44,560 nucleotides of DNA, taken from NCBI GenBank assembly GCA_001464575.1, contig LNFE01000197.1, positions 1 through 44,560 on the forward strand. The letters are read 5' to 3'. Within the stretch, counting starts at the first letter, position 1, and the number at the start of each line of letters is the position of its first letter. The position numbers and the translations under genes were made by a program. The notes under the pieces are model-generated. The model ran no database searches. It saw only the letters and a program-made list of their open reading frames with translations, and had not been told where the DNA came from. The DNA comes from Acidobacteria bacterium Ga0077553. GTDB lineage: Bacteria > Acidobacteriota > Terriglobia > Bryobacterales > Bryobacteraceae. Below, one piece after another: positions 35,951 to 43,538 of the stretch.

Positions 35951-38005
35951 ATGAAATCGAAACGTCCCAAGCATCATCCTGCTCCGTCTGACCAAGCGCC
36001 TACCGGCCATGGTGGCGAGACCCACCAAACCGCAAGCGAAGCTCTCTTGACCAGCAACCACGGAACGCCGGTATCGGACAACCAGAACTCGCTCCGAGCC
36101 GGGGTGCGCGGACCGACGCTGCTCGAAGACTTCCTGCTGATGGAGAAGATCACCCACTTCGACCATGAGCGAATTCCAGAACGGATTGTGCACGCGCGCG
36201 GCTCGGCAGCCCATGGTTACTTTGAGCCGTATATGTCGATGGCCGAGGTCACGCGGGCGGCGTTTCTGGCGGATCCCAAAGTGAAGACGCCAGTCTTCGC
36301 CCGATTTTCGACGGTGGCGGGCGGCAGCGGGTCAGTCGACCTGCCCCGGGATATCCGCGGATTCGCCGTGAAGTTCTACACGAGCGAGGGTAATTTCGAC
36401 TTGGTCGGGAACAATATTCCCGTGTTCTTCATTCAAGACGCGATCAAATTCCCTGATCTGATTCATGCCGTGAAGATGGACCCGGACCGCGGCTATCCGC
36501 AGGCGGCGTCGGCGCACGATACCTTCTGGGACTTTATCTCGCAGATGCCGGAGGCGATGCACACAGTGATGTGGGCCATGTCGGACCGCGCGATTCCGCG
36601 CAGCCTGCGGATGATGGAAGGATTTGGCGTACACACGTTTCGCTTGGTAAACGCAGCGGGGGAGAGCAGTTTCGTAAAGTTCCACTGGCGCCCGGTAATC
36701 GGCACGAGCGCGGTGCTCTGGGACGAGGCCGTGAAGATTTGCGGAGCCGACCAGGACTATCACCGGCGAGACCTTTACGAAGCCATCGCCAAGGGGCACT
36801 TTCCAGAGTTCGAGTTGGGGCTGCAAATTTTTGACCAGGCGACTGCCGACGGTTTCGAGTTCGATGTCCTGGACGCCACGAAGCTGGTGCCGGAAGAGCT
36901 GGTGCCGCTGCGGATGGTGGGGAAGATGACGCTCGATCGTAATCCCGACAACTTCTTTGCCGAGACCGAGCAGGTGGCCTTCTGTCCGAGTCACATGGTG
37001 CCGGGCATCGATTTCAGCGACGACCCACTGCTGCAGGGGCGTCTGCACTCCTATCTCGATACTCAATTGAGCCGTCTGGGCGGACCGAACTTCCATCAGA
37101 TCCCGATTAACCAGCCGAAATGTCCCTTTGCGAACAACCAACGCGATGGGCACATGCAGATGGCCGTGCCGAAGGGACGGGTCAACTATGAGCCGAACAC
37201 CTTGGATCCAGCGGGGCCGCGGGAAAGCCCGCCGCGGGGGTTCGAGACATTTGCGGCGCCGGTGAGCGGCGCGAAGGCGCGGGTGCGTTCCGAGACATTT
37301 GCCGACCACTATTCGCAGGCACGCTTGTTCTACCGGAGTGTCACGCCGCAGGAGCGGAAGCATATGGAGATGGCGCTGACGTTTGAACTGGGGAAGGTGG
37401 AAACTCTGGCGATCCGGCGGCGGGTATTGGGCCATTTGGACTTGATTGCGCCGGAACTGGGGACGGCCGTGGCGGAGGCCTTAGGAATGCCGGGCGAGGC
37501 AACGGTGATCCAGCCGGCAATGCCTCCGCTCGATGTGGCGCTAAGCCCGGCGGTCCGGCTGTATGGGCGGTACGCTCCTACGCTGCAGGGCCGGCGCGTG
37601 GGGTTGTTGCTCGGTCCGGGGTTTGACGGGGCAAAAGCGGGGAATTTAGAGGCAGAGTTGGAAGCGGCCGGGGCGATGGTAACCCGGATTGGGCTGCAGG
37701 CCGGGGGAGCGGGGGATTCGGAGGGCAAGCGTTGGCCGGTGGATGGCGCACTGGCAGGAACGCCCTCGGTCCTGTTTGAAGCGGTGGCCATTCTGGCGGG
37801 AGCGACCGGGGATGCGCTGCTGGCGGCGGACCCGGACGCGGTTCAGTTCGCCATGGACGCCAAGCGGCACTTGAAGGTGATCGCGCTGGACGGGGTGGAC
37901 ACTCTGGCGAACCAGGCAAATCTCGCTGGAGTGGTGGGCATTGTGGAGACCACCGCGTTCGTCGAACTGGCAAAGTGCGGCAAGGTATGGGAGCGCGAAG
38001 GATGA
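35951..38005 (+). CDS. katE: Large-subunit catalase, HPII/KatE type
   Basis: 684 residues from ATG 35951. The catalytic His ([11 protein letters not shown]81), the distal Asn ([11 protein letters not shown]154/N155) and the proximal heme-ligand Tyr region ([13 protein letters not shown]) are all present, followed by the NQRDGHM wrapping segment. After about residue 520 a flavodoxin/DJ-1-like C-terminal domain ([22 protein letters not shown]) marks the large-subunit clade, which tetramerises and resists peroxide and heat. It converts hydrogen peroxide to water and oxygen in the cytosol. The stop overlaps the start of a second catalase-fold gene (ATGA), so the two are cotranslated. Confidence 0.96.
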   Translation: MKSKRPKHHPAPSDQAPTGHGGETHQTASEALLTSNHGTPVSDNQNSLRAGVRGPTLLEDFLLMEKITHFDHERIPERIVHARGSAAHGYFEPYMSMAEVTRAAFLADPKVKTPVFARFSTVAGGSGSVDLPRDIRGFAVKFYTSEGNFDLVGNNIPVFFIQDAIKFPDLIHAVKMDPDRGYPQAASAHDTFWDFISQMPEAMHTVMWAMSDRAIPRSLRMMEGFGVHTFRLVNAAGESSFVKFHWRPVIGTSAVLWDEAVKICGADQDYHRRDLYEAIAKGHFPEFELGLQIFDQATADGFEFDVLDATKLVPEELVPLRMVGKMTLDRNPDNFFAETEQVAFCPSHMVPGIDFSDDPLLQGRLHSYLDTQLSRLGGPNFHQIPINQPKCPFANNQRDGHMQMAVPKGRVNYEPNTLDPAGPRESPPRGFETFAAPVSGAKARVRSETFADHYSQARLFYRSVTPQERKHMEMALTFELGKVETLAIRRRVLGHLDLIAPELGTAVAEALGMPGEATVIQPAMPPLDVALSPAVRLYGRYAPTLQGRRVGLLLGPGFDGAKAGNLEAELEAAGAMVTRIGLQAGGAGDSEGKRWPVDGALAGTPSVLFEAVAILAGATGDALLAADPDAVQFAMDAKRHLKVIALDGVDTLANQANLAGVVGIVETTAFVELAKCGKVWEREG

Positions 38006-39069
38006 AGCGGCCTTGGGTGATTTACGGCCAGGGCGTGGAGGAGGAACAGCCCAACGAGCAGGCGCAGATTGCCGCCATTGTGGCGTCCATGGGACGGGTG
38101 AATGAAGCGGTGTTCGACAAGCATCGCCATGCCTTGCGGGATGCTCATGCCAAGAGCCACGGCATTCTAAAAGGGGTGCTGACGGTTCGGCCGGACCTGC
38201 CGGATGAACTGGTTCAGGGCATCTTCTCGGCAGGCCGCACGTACGAAGTCGTGGCGCGGCTTTCGAGCGCGCCCGGGGATATCCATCCCGACGGTATGCG
38301 GAGCCTGAAAGGAATGGCGCTGAAGGTTATGGGGGTGGACGGCGCCGGGACGCAGGACTTTCTGATGGTGAATCTTCCGGTGCTACCGTTTGGAACCGTC
38401 GCGGCGTACCTGGAGTTTCAGGAGGCGGCGGAAGAGCGGGCGGTGCGGCGCGAGGCGCCGCCGGTGGTGGCGCCGGAGGTGGCGCACGCGGCGTCGGTGG
38501 TGCTCGAAGCAGTGGGCCACCCGAATCGGATGCTCGAGGCCCTGGGCGCTACGGCGCACCATATTCTGGGCGAGACGTTTCATTCGATGGCCGCCCTGCG
38601 TTTTGGGCGCTACGTAGCCAAGCTCAGCTTGGCGCCGGCTTCGGAAAACGTTAGGCTGTTGGCCGGGCAGCCGGTGGACGACAGCGGCAACGATTCGGTC
38701 TATCGGGATTTGGTGGTAGAGTTCTTTCGCCGGGAAGCGGCGGAGTATGTGTTGCGAGTGCAGCTTTGCGTCGATCTGGAGACGATGCCGGTGGAGGATG
38801 CATCGGTGGAATGGGCGGAGGAGGCCTCGCCGTTTCTGCCTTTGGCGACGGTGCGCTTTCCCAGACAGGAGGCGTATAGTTCGGCGCGGCGGGTATATGG
38901 CGACGAGGTGCTTTCCTTCAATCCGTGGCAGTGCGTCGAGGAGCACCGGCCGCTAGGTTCGATCATGCGTTCGCGGCGGGCGGCTTACGAGGCGTCGTCG
39001 CGGTTCCGCCATGCCCGGAACGTCCAGCCGCGGGTGGAGCCGCGCGATGCGGGAGAGATTCCGGACTAA
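38002..39069 (+). CDS. Catalase-superfamily heme protein, y4iL-like
   Basis: 355 residues, coupled to katE by a 4-base overlap. It has the reduced catalase fold of the y4iL-like group: RHALRDAHAKSHGILKGVLTV carries the distal His, RLSSAPGDIHPDG replaces the RFS segment, and SLKGMALKVMGVDG with TQDFLMVNLPVLPFG corresponds to the catalase MAVKF...DLVGNN region but without the Asn-Asn pair. The end keeps VLSFNPWQCVEEHRPLGSIMRSRR. Relatives are annotated as catalase-like heme-binding proteins; peroxidase or fatty-acid hydroperoxide chemistry has been found in related mini-catalases, but the reaction here is unknown. Confidence 0.88.
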   Translation: MKRPWVIYGQGVEEEQPNEQAQIAAIVASMGRVNEAVFDKHRHALRDAHAKSHGILKGVLTVRPDLPDELVQGIFSAGRTYEVVARLSSAPGDIHPDGMRSLKGMALKVMGVDGAGTQDFLMVNLPVLPFGTVAAYLEFQEAAEERAVRREAPPVVAPEVAHAASVVLEAVGHPNRMLEALGATAHHILGETFHSMAALRFGRYVAKLSLAPASENVRLLAGQPVDDSGNDSVYRDLVVEFFRREAAEYVLRVQLCVDLETMPVEDASVEWAEEASPFLPLATVRFPRQEAYSSARRVYGDEVLSFNPWQCVEEHRPLGSIMRSRRAAYEASSRFRHARNVQPRVEPRDAGEIPD

Positions 39070-39079
39070 ACTGTTGGGC

Positions 39080-40144
39080 ATGAAGAACGGCATTCTTTGG
39101 TTGTTCGCGGTGCTGCCGCTGATGGCGTTGGAGCGGCCCGGCGTGGAGTTCAAGGTGTTTCAGTTCCCAGCCAACCAGATCCCACGGATCGACGGCAAGG
39201 GGGACGATTGGGCGATGGTGCCGGCCAGTTATTCGATTGGAATCGACCAGTTGAAGGACACCGTGAATAACACGCCCATGGACAAGAAGGACCTGGATGT
39301 GAACGTGAAAGTGGGTTGGGTGAAGGGGCTGAACCGGCTCTATTTCCTGTACGAAGCTTCCGATAACTACTGGGATTTCCGGCATCGGGATCTGCACAAC
39401 GACATCTTCGAAGTGGTGGTGGACGGTGATCGTTCCGGCGGGCCGTTCATCAAGCAGATGCACCCGGAGAAAGGGTATGACCCGAATGACGCGCATTTCA
39501 CCTTTCACGGAGTGCACGCGCAGAACTACCATATCTTCACCCCGGCGATGGAGAAGGATTGGACCATGGTGTGGGGCTGCCAACCGTGGATCAAGAATCT
39601 GCCGTATGCAAACGCCGCATACGACTATCACTTCCAGCCGGGGGAGAGCGGAAAGCTGGTACTCGAGTTTTACATCACGCCGTTTGACTATGCCGCCTAT
39701 GAGGGGCCGGCGCGGAGCGTGGAGAGCCAGTTGACGGAGAACAAGTTGATCGGGCTGTCGTGGTCGGTGCTGGACTACGACGATGAAAACGGGACGAAGT
39801 ACCGGGGCTTCTGGAACCTATCGCACAAGACCTCGATGTACGGAAACGCTTCGGACCTGGTGGCGTTCCGGTTGATGCCGATCGAGGGCGGCCTGCGGCG
39901 GCCGGTGGAAGCGGATTGGAGTTTTCAGGTACTTGATATGGACCGCCGGTTGGTAGCGTTTCAGGATGCCTCGTACGGCGCCGTGACGACGTGGCGTTGG
40001 GACTTCGGGGACGGGCAGAAATCGACAGAACAGTATCCGCAGCACCGTTATGAGAAGGCTGGGGAGTACGTGGTGACGCTGGAGGTTTCGGGCCCGGCGG
40101 GGAAGGATAGCCGGACAAAGGTGTGGGACGTGGTCCTGCGATAA
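39080..40144 (+). CDS. Secreted sugar-binding-like protein with CBM9-type fold and PKD domain
   Basis: ATG 39080 is chosen because it starts a signal peptide (MKNGILWLFAVLPLMALE) ten bases after the previous stop. The mature part (about 20-260) resembles family 9 carbohydrate-binding modules: IPRIDGKGDDWAMVPASYSI, VKVGWVKGLNRLYFLYEASD, NDIFEVVVDGDRSGG and the late ASDLVAFRLMPIEGG. Residues 275-354 form a PKD domain (VTTWRWDFGDGQKSTEQYPQ, HRYEKAGEYVVTLEVSG). No catalytic motif is seen; it probably binds a polysaccharide or a cell-surface partner. 354 residues, intact. Confidence 0.85.
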   Translation: MKNGILWLFAVLPLMALERPGVEFKVFQFPANQIPRIDGKGDDWAMVPASYSIGIDQLKDTVNNTPMDKKDLDVNVKVGWVKGLNRLYFLYEASDNYWDFRHRDLHNDIFEVVVDGDRSGGPFIKQMHPEKGYDPNDAHFTFHGVHAQNYHIFTPAMEKDWTMVWGCQPWIKNLPYANAAYDYHFQPGESGKLVLEFYITPFDYAAYEGPARSVESQLTENKLIGLSWSVLDYDDENGTKYRGFWNLSHKTSMYGNASDLVAFRLMPIEGGLRRPVEADWSFQVLDMDRRLVAFQDASYGAVTTWRWDFGDGQKSTEQYPQHRYEKAGEYVVTLEVSGPAGKDSRTKVWDVVLR

Positions 40145-40161
40145 CCGTGCTCCCCAGACCC

Positions 40162-40189
40162 TTGTATTTTCCTGCTAAGCGAGTACACT
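40162..40189 (+). promoter_or_regulatory. Possible promoter of the cytochrome c gene
   Basis: TTGTAT (40162-40167), a 16-base spacer and TACACT (40184-40189) each match four of six consensus positions and lie about 55 bases before the start codon. The surrounding bases are less GC-rich than the genes. Confidence 0.35.
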
Positions 40190-40190
40190 G

Positions 40191-40224
40191 GGGCTTCCTG
40201 GGATACTTAGTTCCAGGTAAGCCC
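40191..40224 (+). other. Hairpin in the 5' leader of the cytochrome c gene
   Basis: GGGCTTCCTGG (40191-40201) pairs with CCAGG, a bulged T and AAGCCC (40213-40224), forming 11 pairs with an 11-base loop. With the proposed promoter it would lie at the very 5' end of the mRNA, before the AGGAGG of the gene. It may stabilise the mRNA; without a T-run it is a poor terminator for the gene upstream. Confidence 0.5.
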
Positions 40225-40244
40225 AGGAATCAAAGGAGGAGAAC

Positions 40245-40778
40245 ATGAAAAGGTCTCCGTTATTGATACTCGGCGCACTCATTCTGCCGCTCTTGGCCCC
40301 GGGCCAATCGAAACCGCCGCTCACGCCCCAGGCGCAACGCGGCCAAGCCCTGTTCCAGAAATCGCCCAAAGGGGTTGCCTGTGGCACGTGCCACACGCTG
40401 AAAGGGATTGGCGTAGCCGTTGGCCCGGACCTGACGAAGTTAGCCTCTGCCGCCACGCCGCGAGGACTGGTGATGGCGATTGAGATGACCATGACGGCCT
40501 ACGTTCAGCAGGTCAAGACCACAAAGAACGAGTTCCCTGGCATTCAGAAGCAGAAGGTGGGCGATACGCTCGAGATTTGGGACCTCAGTAAGCTGCCGCC
40601 AACCCTACGTACGTTTTCCTCCTCCGAGATCCTGTCGATGCGGGGGAACGAGAAGTGGGTCCATCCTCCCGCCGCCGCCCACTACGACCGGCAGGAGTTG
40701 GCCGATATTATCGGCTTCCTGAAGTTCTCCTCGAACGGTGGGCAGAAGGAAGTTACGGCGGCGGAGCTGGGCAAGTAA
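40245..40778 (+). CDS. Periplasmic monoheme cytochrome c
   Basis: 177 residues with an excellent ribosome binding site (AAGGAGGAG, four bases before ATG) and a signal peptide (SPLLILGALILPLLAPGQ). A single heme-binding CGTCH sits at about residue 47 (GVACGTCHTLKGIGVAVGPD), with a likely axial Met in the MAIEMTMTAYVQQ region. The C-terminal part ends with HYDRQELADIIGFLKF, a motif often found in cytochromes that associate with quinoprotein dehydrogenases. It would carry electrons in the periplasm; its donor could be the quinoprotein encoded at 10-12 kb, but they are not linked here. Confidence 0.9.
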   Translation: MKRSPLLILGALILPLLAPGQSKPPLTPQAQRGQALFQKSPKGVACGTCHTLKGIGVAVGPDLTKLASAATPRGLVMAIEMTMTAYVQQVKTTKNEFPGIQKQKVGDTLEIWDLSKLPPTLRTFSSSEILSMRGNEKWVHPPAAAHYDRQELADIIGFLKFSSNGGQKEVTAAELGK

Positions 40779-40836
40779 ATTCCGGTGATCGATTCTTGGC
40801 CGCGAGTGCGCCCTACCGGTGGAGAGGAGCGACACA

Positions 40837-41614
40837 ATGCGGGAATCACGGTGGGTCTCGTGGGGGTTGGCGGCGCTCGCGGCGCTGGGATCGAGTAGCT
40901 GTTCGTTGCTGGTGCCGGAGGGCGCTGGCGCACCGGTGGGCGCATCGCGCCGGGCCGGAGACTCCATTGCGACTTTGCTGCAAACGTTAGAGTCGCGGGT
41001 GCCCGAGCTGCACCGGCGACCGGAGAACGACCGGTACCGGCTGAGTTTAGTGTTGCATCCTCTGGACGGGGGAGCGCCGAAAGTGGTGGTGATCGCCCGG
41101 GGACTGCGCGCCTCCGACTATATCCATGCGGCGAGGATCATCGCCGACGATGGACGCCTGCTTTGGTTCCACGCTCATGAGAACGCGGCTTATGACTATC
41201 GCGCCGGGCGGTTGCTGATGGGACGCGACCTGCCGCCGGGTGGGCCGCTGGGGCCGATGTCGATGAGCCGGATTACGCCGCCGAAGGAGTGGCTGGAGCC
41301 GACGGAGCGCTTCGGCACGCAGTACAAGCGGCCAGCGTTGCTCCGGGAGACCCCAAGCGGAAAGGTGTTGCGGCTGGAGGGACCGGATGGTTACCTACTG
41401 ACGTACCGTTCGACGCGGGGGCTTTACGGGACGATGGTGCTGGCCCGGGTGACGGAGGATGGCAAGGTGTTGTGGACGGTGGATACGGATCTGCAGGACG
41501 TAGAGCAGATTCTGCAAGAAGGTACCGAAGGTGCCCGACGAGGTGCGGGGGCCGACGCTGGTGAACGTCAATATGGAGACCGGCGCGACCCACTCGCATT
41601 CGCTGTGGTTATAA
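40837..41614 (+). CDS. Probable lipoprotein or secreted protein, frameshifted near its end
   Basis: ATG 40837 is preferred over 40819 because GGAGAGGAG lies just before it. The N-terminus (SRWVSWGLAALAALGSSSCS) is a signal sequence with a Cys at a lipoprotein-like position, although the residue before it is not typical. The body has a beta-rich pattern (VVVIARGLRASDYIHAARI, DGRLLWFHAHENAAYDY, VLRLEGPDGYLLTYRS, GTMVLARVTEDGKVLWTVD), vaguely like PA2928-type proteins; I do not assign a function. After VEQILQ (near 41514-41532) the frame becomes Arg/Gly-rich, while another frame gives KVPDEVRGPTLVNVNMETG and a natural stop at 41612-41614, seven bases before the convergent gene. Roughly ten residues may be missing at the break. 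Confidence 0.72.
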
Positions 41615-41621
41615 ACGGGAC

Positions 41622-43495
41622 CTACTTCGCCGGGTACCAGGCGCGATCCCAGGGGAAGGCGAAGGTCGGCTTGTTGGTGTAGCGGGTCATTTGGAACTGC
41701 AGTTTTGTTCCGGAACCTGGGGCGAGGCGGAGGGTGAGGACGGGTCCCTTGATCGCCGTCGTTTGTCCGTTGATGGTGACCGACTCGAAGTTATGTTCGC
41801 CATAGCCGCCCGCCTGCACGACGACTTCTTCGCTTCCAGCTTTTCAACGAGGGCGGCGACGTCGTCGGGTAGACCGGCGCGGCGCTTAACGGGGTCGAAG
41901 TGACGGAAGCGGCTATGGAGGACCCAGATTCGGCCATTGGCGAAGTATCCGCCTACTGTGAGGTTCAAGAGTGCGGCGGTGGCGGCGGGATTGTAATCGA
42001 GCAAGTAGTCCGCGAGACGGGAATCGGCCGTCGTCTGGTCCTCCATGAAATCGGCGACCTTGGCGCGGACCACGTTGAGATCCTGGCGGAGCGCCTTCTC
42101 GGGGTAGTCGGGCAGTTTGCCTTCGAGATAGCCGAGCCAGTAGGTGGTGCGATCCGGATCGCCGTAGCCGCGGCTGCGCAGCTCCTCCGGCATTGCAGTG
42201 GCCACGGGAATCCGCTCCAGGTCGCGACGGTCCATGGAGCGAAGGTAGATCTCCATCAGCCGGTCGTGGTGCAGGTTGGGCCCGAACTGGTACCAGGCCG
42301 GCGGGCCGTCGTGCTTGTAGCCGCGAGGGTCGCCATACATCTGGGGCAGCAAGGTGCGGCCGTTTTCCACCTTCTTCTGGGCGTAAAGGTTGTCGAGCTG
42401 TTTGCGCAGGACCTGGGTATAAGACTGGTCGCCGCTGAGGAGCAACGCGTTGCCGAAGCCGGGCCAGGGGCCGGCTGTGAAATAGTTCCGGTGCGCGATT
42501 TGGCCGAGTTCGCCGTCGAAGATGGTGAAGTTCCAGCCGTAGGTTCCCTTCCACCACTGGCCCTTGTGCTCCCCGCCCAGCGTTCCATCGAGGCCGATGT
42601 TGCTGGGAATGTTGCCGCCGGCGTCCACGGCGCGTTGCTTCCAGGCGTTGGCGTAATCGAGGGTCCATTGGCGATGCTTCTCGTCGCCGGTGAGCATATA
42701 GGCGTTGAGGCCGAGGATGGTGGCGGCTAAGTTGAGATTGTTGTCGCCGACGCTGTCGAGATACTCGTCACAGTGGGAGAGCATCTTTTTGTAATTGGCC
42801 TGGAGGTCGAGCATTTTGCCGCGGGCGGCGGGGTTGTGCAGGAGATGGAACGTGCCGGGGACGGGGTCGCCGACCCAGTCATAGGTCGTGGCCTTGCGCA
42901 GCATCGGACCAAGGCTGCCGGTCCAGATGCTCTTGATGATCTTCTTGGCGGGGTCGTAGTTGGGGGTATCGGGGTCTTCGCCGTTGTACATGTTGGCGAA
43001 GCGAACCATGCGCTGGCGATAGGTGGGATCGTTGGGGTTGGAGAGGCCTTCGAGAAGAAAGGCGCGGAGGCCTTCGGCGGTATGGAACCAGTCGGACTGG
43101 GTGATGAACTCCTGCTTATAGGCGCCGTTGGCGGCGAGGGAGGTGAGTTTGGTGCGGAGCTCGCCGTACTGCTTCCAGTGGCCTTCCTGGGCGAGCTTGT
43201 AGTGCTGGAGCACGGAGTCCGAACCGCCGAGGGCGTGGAGGAGGGTCCAGTTCCAGGTGGTTTCGACGGCGTCATCGGGACCATCCAGGGTGCCCCAACG
43301 CGGGGTGTGGGCGAGGTAGCCGCGGTTGTCGTAGTATTTGGCGGCGAAGCGGTCGACGGCCTGGGAGTTGAACTTGAGCAGCTCGCGTTCGAGCAGGGCC
43401 CAGGCGGGGGGCGTCATGGGGGTTTTGACGTGCAGGGCGGGCGATTGCGCCATGAGGCCGGGCGCAAGCAGAAGGAGGGGTAAGAGGCGATGCAT
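41622..43495 (-). CDS. Large secreted protein, probable alpha/alpha-toroid, frameshifted near its end
   Basis: Signal peptide (LLPLLLLAPGLMAQS), then about 520 residues dominated by helix-rich segments with Trp/Tyr motifs (AVETTWNWTLLHALGG, QSDWFHTAEGLRAFLLEGL, NLNLAATILGLNAYML, KGQWWKGTYGWNFTIFDGE, PPAWYQFGPNLHHDR), suggestive of the alpha/alpha barrel used by many polysaccharide lyases and glycosidases. I cannot name the family or find the catalytic residues. At 41822-41836 the frame breaks after ALVEKLEA; another frame supplies VVVQAGGYGEHNFESVTING and a beta-rich end to TAG at 41622-41624. As I recall, relatives have about 15-18 further residues (a VTLVNLN-type strand) at this point. It is divergent from the caspase gene with 43 bases between. 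Confidence 0.8.
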
Positions 43496-43526
43496 CCGCG
43501 TGATTCTATCTGATTTCGGGGGTTGC

Positions 43527-43538
43527 TATGATGCCGGG
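43527..43538 (+). promoter_or_regulatory. Possible -10 element giving a leaderless caspase mRNA
   Basis: TATGAT (43527-43532) is followed by six bases and the ATG at 43539, with no Shine-Dalgarno sequence. No good -35 hexamer is found about 17 bases upstream (TTCTAT at 43504-43509 is the nearest). The region from 43496 is shared with the divergent gene. Confidence 0.4.

Noticed and set aside
35888..36214. N-terminal extension of the DUF2383 frame over the start of katE
   Set aside because: The extension is antisense to conserved catalase sequence and contains no family motif; the domain begins at the ATG at 35887.
39067..39079. TAAACT seven bases before the ATG at 39080 as a fourth leaderless promoter
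   Set aside because: It overlaps the stop codon of the upstream gene and has no -35 in very GC-rich sequence; the gene is more simply cotranscribed with the catalases.
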